A DNA stretch of 64,000 nucleotides, from assembly GCA_001874335.1 (NCBI GenBank), contig MPDE01000001.1, forward strand, positions 416,120 through 480,119, in the 5' to 3' direction. The notes below the pieces were generated by a model that was given only the letters and a program-made list of their open reading frames with translations, searched no databases and was not told the origin of the DNA. Shown here piece after piece: positions 9,472 through 17,806 of the stretch (positions are counted from its first letter, which is position 1; the number at the start of each line of letters is the position of its first letter). Source of the DNA: Bacteroidetes bacterium MedPE-SWsnd-G2 (GTDB lineage Bacteria > Bacteroidota > Bacteroidia > Flavobacteriales > Flavobacteriaceae). The translations under genes and the position numbers were made by a program.

Positions 9472-10566
9472 TTAGTGATCATCATGCTCTTCTACAGCCG
9501 AACCGAAGTACAATGCAGATAACATAGTGAAAATATATGCTTGTAATGCCGCTACTAACAATTCTAAAATTCCTAGCATAGTGGCTAAAGCAAATGATAA
9601 TGGGCTTCCAACCCAGTTTTTGAAAATAAACATTAAACCAATGATACTCATTAGTACAATGTGACCTGCTGTAATGTTTGCATACAAACGAATCATCAAT
9701 GAGAATGGTTTAATAAATGTACCTAACAACTCGATAGGTGCTAAAATTATTTTCATTGGCACTGGTACTCCTGGCATCCAGAAAATATGTTTCCAGTAAT
9801 TTTTATTAGCTGTAAATGTTGTAAGGATATAAGTAATAATTGCTAAAGCAAAAGTTACCGCAATATTGTTAGTGACATTTATCCCAACAGGAGTTAATCC
9901 CAATAAGTTTACAATCCACACAAAGAAAAACACAGTTAATAAGTAGCTGATGTATTTTTTGTAGTGTTTCTTACCAATATTAGGAATAGCAATATCATCT
10001 CTAATGTAAAGAATGATTGGCTCCATAAAACGTCCAAAACCTGTAGGCATTCCGTTCTTATATGATTTCCCCATTCTCACGAACATAAAAATCATAAATA
10101 ATGAAATACAGATTATGAAAAACACGTTTTTAGTAATAGAAAAATCTAAGGGCTTAACGTTTGTAGGGTCATGCGCTTCATCATAGGTTATAGTACCTTG
10201 AGCGTCTGTTTTGTATATTTTATTATGGTAAACTTTGTAATAGTTACCATCTACTTCTGCAAGTGTTTCACCATGGTGAAATTTAGACGAAGAAAACACC
10301 TTTAATCCGTTGTCAACTAAAATTACAGGTAATGGAAAACCAACATACTCATGCTTTCCTTCATCTGTTTCATACGAATACAATGAAAAATCATATGAAT
10401 CTAATAAATGGTGCTCAATGTACTCTTTAATTTCAGTCTTAATATCACCTTCTGGACGCATAGCCGAACCGTGATTTTCTTCATTATCCCCATGCTGTGC
10501 ATTAACTGTAAATGTTAATGAAAACATTAATAATGTAAGGAACTTTACCAAGCTAATTTTATACAT
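9472..10566 (-). CDS. atpB: F0-ATPase a subunit with N-terminal extension
   Basis: 364 residues, about 100 longer than the E. coli protein. Residues 1-23 are a cleavable-looking signal (ending VNAQ). Residues 24-140 form a His- and acid-rich domain that should lie outside the membrane. The conserved channel core follows, with the essential Arg293 in SLMIRLYANITAGH. It forms the proton half-channels beside the c ring. It is the first gene of the atp operon, 32 bp before atpE, behind a good promoter at 10602-10630. Similar extensions occur in other Bacteroidota as far as I recall. Confidence 0.97.
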   Translation of the reverse strand: MYKISLVKFLTLLMFSLTFTVNAQHGDNEENHGSAMRPEGDIKTEIKEYIEHHLLDSYDFSLYSYETDEGKHEYVGFPLPVILVDNGLKVFSSSKFHHGETLAEVDGNYYKVYHNKIYKTDAQGTITYDEAHDPTNVKPLDFSITKNVFFIICISLFMIFMFVRMGKSYKNGMPTGFGRFMEPIILYIRDDIAIPNIGKKHYKKYISYLLTVFFFVWIVNLLGLTPVGINVTNNIAVTFALAIITYILTTFTANKNYWKHIFWMPGVPVPMKIILAPIELLGTFIKPFSLMIRLYANITAGHIVLMSIIGLMFIFKNWVGSPLSFALATMLGILELLVAALQAYIFTMLSALYFGSAVEEHDDH

Positions 10567-10601
10567 ATAACTTTAAAATAGTGTTGTCTAAAAATATTTT
10601 G

Positions 10602-10630
10602 CAAATGTACGGTTTTATATTAGAATCCAA
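10602..10630 (-). promoter_or_regulatory. Promoter of the atp operon
   Basis: On the minus strand a -33 TTG (10628-10630) is separated by 18 nt from the -7 box TACATTTG (10602-10609), matching the Bacteroidetes consensus TTG / TAnnTTTG. Transcription would start near 10596, about 30 nt upstream of the atpB ATG. It makes atpBEFHAG separable from the sprE-bactofilin-atpZ unit upstream. Confidence 0.6.
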
Positions 10631-10682
10631 AAAATATTTCATTTTGTTTTTGACGCTCAATAAAGACCTCACAACTAAAGAC

Positions 10683-11078
10683 TTACACTTCTTTGTTAAG
10701 CATCCTTATAAGTACGTAAGTTTCAATGAATAAGCAACTTAAATAAGGAATTAAAAATGCTGTAGATTCTGAAGATTCTATTACCCCGTCTGCTTTATAG
10801 ATTGGATTGAAAAAAATGAAGTAAATAGCAAATTTCACAAGACTACCTCCCATGTAAATAAAACCAAGTAAATGAACGTACTTTTTTTTAAGCACAACCA
10901 GCACTGAGAAGATGATCAAAGCCAAAACATAATTCACACCATAAGCCTTTACAATTTCGTTATCATAAAGCGGCAAGTTGTTATGAGAAAGCACTGCAAT
11001 ATGAATTGCAAATACGGCTGCCAATAGCAAGGCTAATACCACAGCAAATAAAACTATAGGCTTAATCGTATTTGTCAT
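10683..11078 (-). CDS. DUF6168-like small membrane protein
   Basis: 131 residues with four predicted membrane segments (about 9-29, 47-64, 70-90 and 104-125) and no catalytic motif. It overlaps the AtpZ-like gene by 17 nt and sits directly upstream of atpB. This is the position and topology of an AtpI-type assembly factor for the c ring, but sequence similarity to AtpI is not evident to me. I place it in DUF6168 from memory. A role in F0 assembly is inference from context. Confidence 0.65.
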   Translation of the reverse strand: MTNTIKPIVLFAVVLALLLAAVFAIHIAVLSHNNLPLYDNEIVKAYGVNYVLALIIFSVLVVLKKKYVHLLGFIYMGGSLVKFAIYFIFFNPIYKADGVIESSESTAFLIPYLSCLFIETYVLIRMLNKEV

Positions 11079-11292
11079 TAATCTTGTTGAGTTGAGAAAT
11101 CACACTCCAAAGTGAAGCTCCAAGAGCAAGGAGTGTACATATTATAGTAAATACTTTTCCTGATGAAAATTCTTGATCCAACCACTTCCCCAGGTAAACC
11201 CCTAAATAAATAGTGATTCCCATTTGAAGCGCCACACCAATAAGCTGTGCAAACTTATTAAGCTGATTTTTCTTTTTTGGTTTTTTCTCCAT
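11062..11292 (-). CDS. AtpZ/AtpI-family protein
   Basis: 76 residues: a basic N-terminus (EKKPKKKNQLNKF) and two membrane helices, the first with ALQMGITIYLGVYLGKWLDQEF, the recognisable AtpZ/DUF-type motif of F0F1 assembly factors. Relatives are encoded next to atp operons and are thought to help c-ring assembly or Mg/Ca handling. The start overlaps the end of the bactofilin gene by 35 nt and its end overlaps the DUF6168 gene by 17 nt, so translation of the three is probably coupled. Confidence 0.8.
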   Translation of the reverse strand: MEKKPKKKNQLNKFAQLIGVALQMGITIYLGVYLGKWLDQEFSSGKVFTIICTLLALGASLWSVISQLNKINDKYD

Positions 11293-11668
11293 GTCCTAAT
11301 TTCTTCACGCTAGATTTCATAACACAGGTTGCATTAAAACCAGCTCCAGGCTCTACTGCCAATTTACCGACCTCTACTTCGCCATCTACCTGAGCTGTAC
11401 TTCTTAAAGTTAAGGTATTAGAAAGTTGAAGTTTTCCAGAAAATTGACCTTCTATATCTGCGTGAGAGCTCACTAAAGAGCCAATGACTATTCCAGTTTT
11501 TCCAATGACTATTTTTCCTGATGTCGAAATATTTCCTTCGATTCTACCTTCAATTCTAAAATCTCCTTTACTAGATATATCACCAGTTATTGCAGTTCCG
11601 TTTGCAATTGTATTTTGTTGTGATAGGTTATCTGTGGTCGTACGGCGGGTTTTTGAGTCCGAAAACAT
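11258..11668 (-). CDS. Bactofilin (polymer-forming cytoskeletal protein)
   Basis: 136 residues. The central region (about 30-105) has the regular Gly- and Ile/Val-spaced pattern of a right-handed beta helix, for example GDFRIEGRIEGNISTSGKI and IEGQFSGKLQLSNTL, flanked by charged disordered tails. Bactofilins polymerise without nucleotide into filaments or patches that scaffold envelope proteins. It lies 13 bp after sprE and overlaps atpZ by 35 nt. The link with a gliding/secretion gene upstream and F-ATPase genes downstream is of interest. Confidence 0.88.
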   Translation of the reverse strand: MFSDSKTRRTTTDNLSQQNTIANGTAITGDISSKGDFRIEGRIEGNISTSGKIVIGKTGIVIGSLVSSHADIEGQFSGKLQLSNTLTLRSTAQVDGEVEVGKLAVEPGAGFNATCVMKSSVKKLGHGEKTKKEKSA

Positions 11669-11681
11669 AGGGCAAGTTGTT

Positions 11682-14255
11682 TTATTGTGATTCTAAATAG
11701 GTGTTTAAATTCTTGTGCATTTGCACAATTTCATAGTTTGGTGACGAGATTACAAAGTAGGGTTTGTTAATCTTGAATTTGGTTTCGCTTAAAATTTCGC
11801 CAAAACCATCAGCACCGTTAATACTTTTTAATCCATGAACTGTTATAAAAGATAGCTCTGGACTATAAATATCTATTGAACTAAAGAGTTTTAAATATTT
11901 TAAATCGGCTGCTTCAATAGCCTTGTCTAATTCGGTTTTAAAAGCAGTCATTTCTTCTTTACTAGCAGCATCAAACTGATAAATAACTTTAAAGCTTGAA
12001 GCTTCATCATCAGAAATAAATTCTTTATTAGCTATACTAGGGATAACTTGAGATAAAATAGTGTTAGCCTTCTTACCTTCTTCTGAGTTAGGATATGTAA
12101 GGGCAATATAGTTTACGCTTTCTTTGTAACGTTCAAAACCATATAATCTGGCAATAGCTGAAGCTTTTAAAATTTCAAACTTAGGCACTATTGGTTCTCC
12201 TTCAAAGGTATAAATATGAGTTTCACAGGCTGTAATTACCGCTTGGTAATCCATATTTTGATACATCTCAAACACGGTTTGATAAATTGCATCTGGAGCA
12301 TTTTCATCTTGAGCCAATCTGGTTTTAGGATTTCTTAATATCTCTGCATATCTCGATTCACTATGATTGGTTAAAATATCCTCCTTTGTGATTTGTGCTT
12401 CATCTTGCTCACCTAACAATTCATACAATTGATAAAGGTTGTATTTTGAAGGTAAAATTAATCGGTCTTCAGGATTGCTATCCAATACTCTTTTATACTT
12501 AGATTTAGCAAGTTGATATTCTTTAAACTTTTCTTTATAGATTCCTCCTAATTGGTAATCGGCAAAATTTCTTTCCTTATAAAGACTATCAATAACCTTC
12601 ACGTCTGTTGGAATTTGACCAATATAAAACTCAGGGTCAAATTGAGACTGATCTTCATTTATTACCACATCGTTTGTAGCATCTTGAATACTTGAAGCTC
12701 CCAATTTATTAGACAATCTCCAGTCATCTTCAGGAGGTCTATTTCCCCATAACTTTAAAAATTCGTTTTTACCATATGCAACGGTAGATGGGTTGTAAAA
12801 ATAGAATATAGACTTACCAATTTGAGGTGCTCCACCAATATTTGGTCGGCCTCCTTTTTTGTTTGTTTGATTATTATTTGAAGTAGATGCTAATCCTCCA
12901 GAGTTTGCTTTTTGCAAAGCTTCAATTTCTTCTTGCTCTTTTCTTAAAGTTTCTTCCAATTGAAGTTTCTCTGTATAAGCTTGAAACCAAACTAATCGCT
13001 CTTCATCAGACAAATTCACTAAATGTAAAATACTATCATTACGCTGTGCAATTTCTTCGTAATAAATTACATCTTCAAGATTATCTCTTTTTCTTTTAAA
13101 TGTTCTAAATCGTTTTGAGTTTTGTTTTAAACCCATAAGCGTACTATCGTAATAGGCTCCAGCAATTCTATACTCTGTGATATCAAAGTAAATATCACCA
13201 AGATTAGAATAATTACGTACTAACAATTCTCTATCGCTTGTTTTTGTTTCAATCGATTTTTTATAGAATGCCCTTGCTTCAAAGTCACTCCCTTCTCGTT
13301 TATGAAATTCTGCGATGGTATAATAAATCTTATCTAAAAACGGTCTGTTTTCTCTATCTAACTCTAATTCTCTTAAAAACTCTTTTACCGAATCTTTTGC
13401 TGGAGTTGTTACATCAAAATTATTGACTTTAGATAGGTGCGCATTAATGTAATAAGCTCTAGATACCTTTCTATGTAAATCTATTACTTTATCGTAGGCT
13501 GCGTTTGCACTATCCTTTTCCTCGAAATGATCATAAATTTGACCTCTGATGTAGTTATATCGTGCAACTTCACTATGTTTTTTTGTTTGAGAAGCAGCCA
13601 CATCTAACATGGTTAAGGCGCTATCTTTTGCCTTAATGTTAATGTATGCCATAGCCATTATTGCAGTAACATCTGCTAAATCTTGACCTTCTAAAGTTTC
13701 CGAATCCAGAAGCTTTTTAAGGTTTTTTATAGCAAGCTCGTTGTTATCTAACCTAATGTTTGCTTTTTCTCTCCAAACCTTAGCCTGATTTATTTTATCA
13801 CTTGCAGGGTATTTATACAAAATGTAGTTAAAAGCTTCAAGCGCAGGAATAAACCTTTGGTCAAAATATCTAGCTTGACCTAACAGCAAATAGGCTTCAT
13901 CAATTTGCGGATTCTTTTCCTTGCCTTGAACATTCATTCCGTGCTTTTGCACAGCCTTTATTGCTTTCTCCTCGGCGTATTGAAAGTCTTCGTTTTTAGC
14001 TTGACCCGGAAGCATGATTTCATCTGAAACCTGCATACGCTCAACAGGAAGTAGCTCCCAATAATTATCTGTGAAGGCATCATTTATGGTGTTACGCCCA
14101 TTCTCCAATGCCAAATTACCATTGTACAAGATATTGTACTTGGTACCCATAGCATGAAAATTTCTGTTTACCCATTTGTCTTTTTTTCGAGAACAACTAA
14201 CTACAAACAGTAGTCCTATGAGTAACAGAGAAATAACTTTAAACGACGTTTTCAA
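11682..14255 (-). CDS. sprE: SprE/PorW-type gliding and T9SS lipoprotein
   Basis: 857 residues with a lipoprotein signal (lipobox VVSC, Cys21) and the start CSRKKDKWVNRNFHAMGTKYNILYNG, which I recognise from SprE of Flavobacterium johnsoniae and PorW of Porphyromonas. TPR-like helical repeats fill residues about 110-410 and 590-760, with a Gln/Asn/Gly-rich linker near 455-480. These lipoproteins are needed for type IX secretion and gliding. It is first in a unit with bactofilin, AtpZ and DUF6168 genes. The assignment is by recognition of the N-terminus and architecture, not by an alignment. Confidence 0.85.
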   Translation of the reverse strand: MKTSFKVISLLLIGLLFVVSCSRKKDKWVNRNFHAMGTKYNILYNGNLALENGRNTINDAFTDNYWELLPVERMQVSDEIMLPGQAKNEDFQYAEEKAIKAVQKHGMNVQGKEKNPQIDEAYLLLGQARYFDQRFIPALEAFNYILYKYPASDKINQAKVWREKANIRLDNNELAIKNLKKLLDSETLEGQDLADVTAIMAMAYINIKAKDSALTMLDVAASQTKKHSEVARYNYIRGQIYDHFEEKDSANAAYDKVIDLHRKVSRAYYINAHLSKVNNFDVTTPAKDSVKEFLRELELDRENRPFLDKIYYTIAEFHKREGSDFEARAFYKKSIETKTSDRELLVRNYSNLGDIYFDITEYRIAGAYYDSTLMGLKQNSKRFRTFKRKRDNLEDVIYYEEIAQRNDSILHLVNLSDEERLVWFQAYTEKLQLEETLRKEQEEIEALQKANSGGLASTSNNNQTNKKGGRPNIGGAPQIGKSIFYFYNPSTVAYGKNEFLKLWGNRPPEDDWRLSNKLGASSIQDATNDVVINEDQSQFDPEFYIGQIPTDVKVIDSLYKERNFADYQLGGIYKEKFKEYQLAKSKYKRVLDSNPEDRLILPSKYNLYQLYELLGEQDEAQITKEDILTNHSESRYAEILRNPKTRLAQDENAPDAIYQTVFEMYQNMDYQAVITACETHIYTFEGEPIVPKFEILKASAIARLYGFERYKESVNYIALTYPNSEEGKKANTILSQVIPSIANKEFISDDEASSFKVIYQFDAASKEEMTAFKTELDKAIEAADLKYLKLFSSIDIYSPELSFITVHGLKSINGADGFGEILSETKFKINKPYFVISSPNYEIVQMHKNLNTYLESQ

Positions 14256-14361
14256 AAGCGGCTTGTTTTGTCTTAAATAATAACAATCTTCTCACATAAA
14301 TATTATGCAATGTGGTAAAAATAAGCATCTTTTTGAATTTACCTATAAAAGAAATTCACTT

Positions 14362-15069
14362 TTAGGCCACCTCAATGTTTGAGAAATGCGCCTCTAACTC
14401 TTTTAAGGTCGCTTCACTGGTCTCTATATCCTTAACCACTTCGCCCTTTTCTAAAACAACAATGCGCTCACAAACATCTGTAACATGAAGTAAATCATGG
14501 CTTGAAATCAAAACTGTAACGCCTTGTTTTTGCGCAAGATCTTTTATTATTTGTTTTAATCTAATTTGAGTTGTAGGATCCAGATTAGCAAAAGGCTCAT
14601 CTAAAATAATAACCTTGGGACTGCCAATTAAAGCCGCCACAATACCAGCTTTTTTCTGATTTCCTTTACTTAAATCTCTCAAGTACTTTTTCTGATTTAA
14701 TATTTCGTCATGGAAAAAATCTTCAAAGCCTTTCAATAACTCATCAACATCTGCTTTAGAAACACCTCGTAATTCGCCAATGAAATAAAAATATTCTTCA
14801 GCGGTGAGATACCCAATTAAAAAACTTTCATCTATAAAAGAAGAGGTAAAAGGTTTCCAATCTTCGCTTTCATTAACACGAACATTATTATTTTCAATAT
14901 GTCCTGTAGTGGGTTGAATTAAATCTAAAAGCAAACTAAAATAAGTTGTTTTTCCTGCCCCGTTATTCCCAACTAAACCAAAACTCTGACCACTAGGAAT
15001 TGATAAAGATTCTATATTTAAAACCGTATTCTCATTATACGATTTTGAAAGATTAGTAGTTACTATCAT
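14362..15069 (-). CDS. ABC transporter ATP-binding protein
   Basis: 235 residues, a single ABC ATPase domain: Walker A GNNGAGKTT (34-42), signature LSKGNQKK (133-140, a common variant of LSGGQ) and Walker B VIILDEP (153-159) followed by the D-loop and switch His (SSHD). It starts 15 bp after the DUF5687 membrane gene, which should be its permease. Together they resemble two-component exporters. Substrate unknown. The PadR regulator upstream suggests control by a small molecule or stress. Confidence 0.93.
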   Translation of the reverse strand: MIVTTNLSKSYNENTVLNIESLSIPSGQSFGLVGNNGAGKTTYFSLLLDLIQPTTGHIENNNVRVNESEDWKPFTSSFIDESFLIGYLTAEEYFYFIGELRGVSKADVDELLKGFEDFFHDEILNQKKYLRDLSKGNQKKAGIVAALIGSPKVIILDEPFANLDPTTQIRLKQIIKDLAQKQGVTVLISSHDLLHVTDVCERIVVLEKGEVVKDIETSEATLKELEAHFSNIEVA

Positions 15070-15084
15070 AATGTTTTCTATTAA

Positions 15085-16557
15085 TTATTTCTTTTCGCCG
15101 AAAGCAGCAATTGTTTTGTATTTCCCATTTTGATAAATGGCTTCTATTTTACTTAAAAACACATTTTTAAGAATGATGCCTAATACTCCAGAAAGCGCCA
15201 AGGCTATGAGTCCAGACTCAAAACTTATAAAATAGTAAGGCACATAAAATATAAGCATTGGTAGTACAAATTTTGGTAAGCCAATTAACAGTTGAGTCGG
15301 GTTAAAACCATTTGTATTTCCAAAGGCTTTAGATTTTACATTCAGCTCAACAGGCACTCTATTTAGTGCGCCACCTATAAGTGTGATAAACGAATTTAAG
15401 CCAATATTAAACAGAGCTCCTGCCGCAATCATACCGTAAATTCGAGTTCCGAAATACAGGTAAGGCAAACTCAATACAAATGAAATACTTACACCAAAAA
15501 CCATTAAGTACCATTTAGATTCTAAATATTGACGGTACGGAATATTTTGACTCATTAGCATTTTATAATATTCACTATCCCAAGACGGCACTAATTGACC
15601 AAAAGTCAATAAAAACCCTCCGGTTACAAATATTGAAGCAAACACTAAAACTGCAGGCATGTCTTTATAAATATCTTGGGTGTAAAAAACTACACCATAA
15701 AAAAGAAAGATAAAGGAGATTAAAACCACTTGTTTGGGCCTTGCATTTCTTGTAATTAATTTTATGTCGTTTTTAAGAAACGGCGCTACCTTACCAAACC
15801 TGTTCATCCATGATAAATCTTGAGATTTAACCTTTTCAACTTTCTTAGAAATTTCGGCATCAAGATAAAATCCTTTCTGAATAAATCTATAATTTAACAG
15901 GTAAGTCCCAACTAACAGCAAAACAGGAATTAAGCATAATGCAGGGTTGTTATACATATAGTTAAAGGCCTGCCCCATTGGCACCGAAACCTTATAAATT
16001 TCAAAATGTTCTAAACCAACTAAAACTGCAAGAATGGCAAGAATGACGAAAAAGGCTTTATTACTTTTATTAATTAAGAAGTTTGTAAAATTGAACGTCA
16101 GTACAAAACAATACATTGCCGTAAGCCAGGGCAATACTTTTAATACAGGATATCCAGATGCCATAAGCACTACACTAAATGGTATAAAGACAAACATGGG
16201 AATAAAATTAAAAACCGATATCACTGTTTTTCCCAGTAAATAATGGATAACCGAATTCTTTTTTATCGGAATTACCATTAGTGGCTTAATATTCATAACC
16301 GGTAATTGCTGCATAAAATACCTAATGGCTAAATCCATAAGCATCCAATACACCAAATAATTATTAACAGTAATGATAGGGTCAACGTCTGGCATTGTTT
16401 TTCTTAATATAAAGAAAAGCCCAACACCTAAAAGCAGAGCCGCACCACCAAAATAGATAAAGGCAAGAAATAACAATATTTTTATTGCAATTCCTTTTTG
16501 AAAATAAGACGCCCGTTTAAACTGTTTCCACTCTAACGAAATAAAATGTTTCACCAT
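15085..16557 (-). CDS. ABC exporter permease, DUF5687-like
   Basis: 490 residues with about 11-12 hydrophobic segments and a soluble stretch near 230-270. No enzymatic motif. I assign it to DUF5687, a flavobacterial family usually next to an ABC ATPase. It lies directly before such an ATPase gene and after the PadR/membrane gene pair. It probably forms the membrane channel of the exporter. A 17-bp interrupted palindrome 16 bp upstream of its ATG may be an operator. Confidence 0.8.
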   Translation of the reverse strand: MVKHFISLEWKQFKRASYFQKGIAIKILLFLAFIYFGGAALLLGVGLFFILRKTMPDVDPIITVNNYLVYWMLMDLAIRYFMQQLPVMNIKPLMVIPIKKNSVIHYLLGKTVISVFNFIPMFVFIPFSVVLMASGYPVLKVLPWLTAMYCFVLTFNFTNFLINKSNKAFFVILAILAVLVGLEHFEIYKVSVPMGQAFNYMYNNPALCLIPVLLLVGTYLLNYRFIQKGFYLDAEISKKVEKVKSQDLSWMNRFGKVAPFLKNDIKLITRNARPKQVVLISFIFLFYGVVFYTQDIYKDMPAVLVFASIFVTGGFLLTFGQLVPSWDSEYYKMLMSQNIPYRQYLESKWYLMVFGVSISFVLSLPYLYFGTRIYGMIAAGALFNIGLNSFITLIGGALNRVPVELNVKSKAFGNTNGFNPTQLLIGLPKFVLPMLIFYVPYYFISFESGLIALALSGVLGIILKNVFLSKIEAIYQNGKYKTIAAFGEKK

Positions 16558-16572
16558 ATTGTAAAGATCTAA

Positions 16573-16589
16573 TTACTAAGCATTAGTAA
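16573..16589. promoter_or_regulatory. Interrupted palindrome, possible operator
   Basis: TTACTAAgcaTTAGTAA lies just upstream of the DUF5687 start at 16557. The padR promoter region has a related string, TTACTTATGCATAA (about 17713-17726). Regulation of both by the neighbouring PadR protein is inference. Confidence 0.35.
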
Positions 16590-16671
16590 GTTAGTTTTTG
16601 TTTTTGTTACACTTAAATTTTACTAAATCGTAAACTTTTCTGTTTGTCTTAGAGCCAATATAGTATTACTC

Positions 16672-17358
16672 TTACGCAACCAATGTGTATTCAGGGTATT
16701 CTTCTTGAAGTAAGTCTTCAATTTGTTCTGGCAATACAAACACAATTATATACATGAACAACATTAAAACAAATAAAACTATGGAAGATAATATGGGATA
16801 ATTGTTAACTATATGAGCAGGCGATTGAATAGCAAATTGCAAGAATAATTGAAAAAAGACCCCACTAGCTCCTAAGTTAAATACCATGTCTTCTAATAGC
16901 CATTTTCTATTGGTCTCTTTAAAGCGTTTATTCTGTAACTTTTTGAGCCTAAAGATTTTTACTGACAGTACAATTAATACTAAAACAGACGCGCTTAGAA
17001 TAACATAAGTTGGGTCTATTAATTTCATTAGAATAAGTAAAACGGAGAGCAACGTGGCACTAATCACAATTTTCGGTATAGAAAAATAAGCCTTAAATAA
17101 ATGCCAAACTAAATTCCTGTATTTTTTATTCATGGCCTTGACCTTAGAGTCTACAATATCCATAAATCCAAATACACCAAATTTCTTAAACTCAAGAGTT
17201 AGTGCTTCATCAAAATTTCTATTTGGAAATTCTTCCAATTGTGACTCAATGCCGTTGGCTAGATGATCTACTAATTCTGTTTGCACGTCATAGTATTCAA
17301 CATAATGCCTTTTAGTAAACTCGTATAATTTATTAATTTGATCTTCAGATAATTTCAT
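16672..17358 (-). CDS. PadR-linked membrane protein, unknown function
   Basis: 228 residues. The N-terminal 75 residues are soluble and helical (KLSEDQINKLYEFTKRHYVEYYDV...ELVDHLANGIE), resembling the short prefix domain found on PadR-associated permeases. Four membrane helices follow from about residue 90. Its ATG is 3 bp after the padR stop, so the two are co-expressed. Such pairs often act as a repressor and its membrane partner in envelope-stress modules. I do not recognise a named family with certainty. Confidence 0.7.
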   Translation of the reverse strand: MKLSEDQINKLYEFTKRHYVEYYDVQTELVDHLANGIESQLEEFPNRNFDEALTLEFKKFGVFGFMDIVDSKVKAMNKKYRNLVWHLFKAYFSIPKIVISATLLSVLLILMKLIDPTYVILSASVLVLIVLSVKIFRLKKLQNKRFKETNRKWLLEDMVFNLGASGVFFQLFLQFAIQSPAHIVNNYPILSSIVLFVLMLFMYIIVFVLPEQIEDLLQEEYPEYTLVA

Positions 17359-17361
17359 TTA

Positions 17362-17694
17362 TTATGCCAGTTTTGGAGTAAGTAATGTCTGCATTGTTTT
17401 AAGGTAAGCTTCAAGTTCTGACAGCTTATTCACAGTTTCCTTGCTACCAACTTCTGTCAAACTATAGTACTTTCTTAATCGGTTATCAACTTTAAGCATT
17501 TCTACTTCCAGCAAACCTTCTGATTCTAATTTATGTAACGCAGGATATAATGCGCCTTCGGTAATGTTTAGCTCTCCTTTGGTTAAAAGCTTCACCTTTT
17601 GTGTAATCTCATAACCATACATCTTACCGTTTTCATCCAGTAATTTTAAGATAATTGTATTAAGACTGCCTTTAAATAATTTTTGATTTGCCAT
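17362..17694 (-). CDS. PadR-family transcriptional regulator
   Basis: 110 residues: the winged-helix PadR domain starts at once (KGSLNTIILKLLDENGKMYGYEITQKV) with the recognition helix in ELNITEGALYPALHKLESEGLLE and a C-terminal dimerisation helix. PadR proteins are mostly repressors of neighbouring transport or stress genes. The likely targets are its own operon and the ABC pair at 14362-16557. The promoter -7 box lies only 4 nt before the ATG. Confidence 0.92.
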   Translation of the reverse strand: MANQKLFKGSLNTIILKLLDENGKMYGYEITQKVKLLTKGELNITEGALYPALHKLESEGLLEVEMLKVDNRLRKYYSLTEVGSKETVNKLSELEAYLKTMQTLLTPKLA

Positions 17695-17698
17695 ACAT

Positions 17699-17706
17699 CA
17701 AATATA
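17699..17706 (-). promoter_or_regulatory. -7 box of padR
   Basis: Minus-strand TATATTTG, a full match to TAnnTTTG, ends 4 nt before the padR ATG. No clear TTG is found 18-21 nt further up. Transcription would start at or beside the ATG, giving a leaderless or nearly leaderless mRNA. Confidence 0.45.
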
Positions 17707-17782
17707 CATAATTTACTTATGCATAAAACTCTTAGGTGTTAAAATTTAAGACAAAAAGCAATTCCAAAAGCAAATGCTTCGC

Positions 17783-17790
17783 TATTTTTG
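17783..17790 (+). promoter_or_regulatory. -7 box of the PaaE-like gene
   Basis: TATTTTTG matches TAnnTTTG and lies 16 nt before the ATG at 17807. It falls inside the longer alternative frame starting at 17774, which supports the later start. Confidence 0.45.
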
Positions 17791-17806
17791 CAAAAAAAAT
17801 AATACC

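Noticed and set aside
10266..10281. Perfect 16-bp palindrome TTTCACCATGGTGAAA
   Set aside because: Lies inside the atpB extension; core CCATGG does not match parS and no partner site exists, so probably chance.
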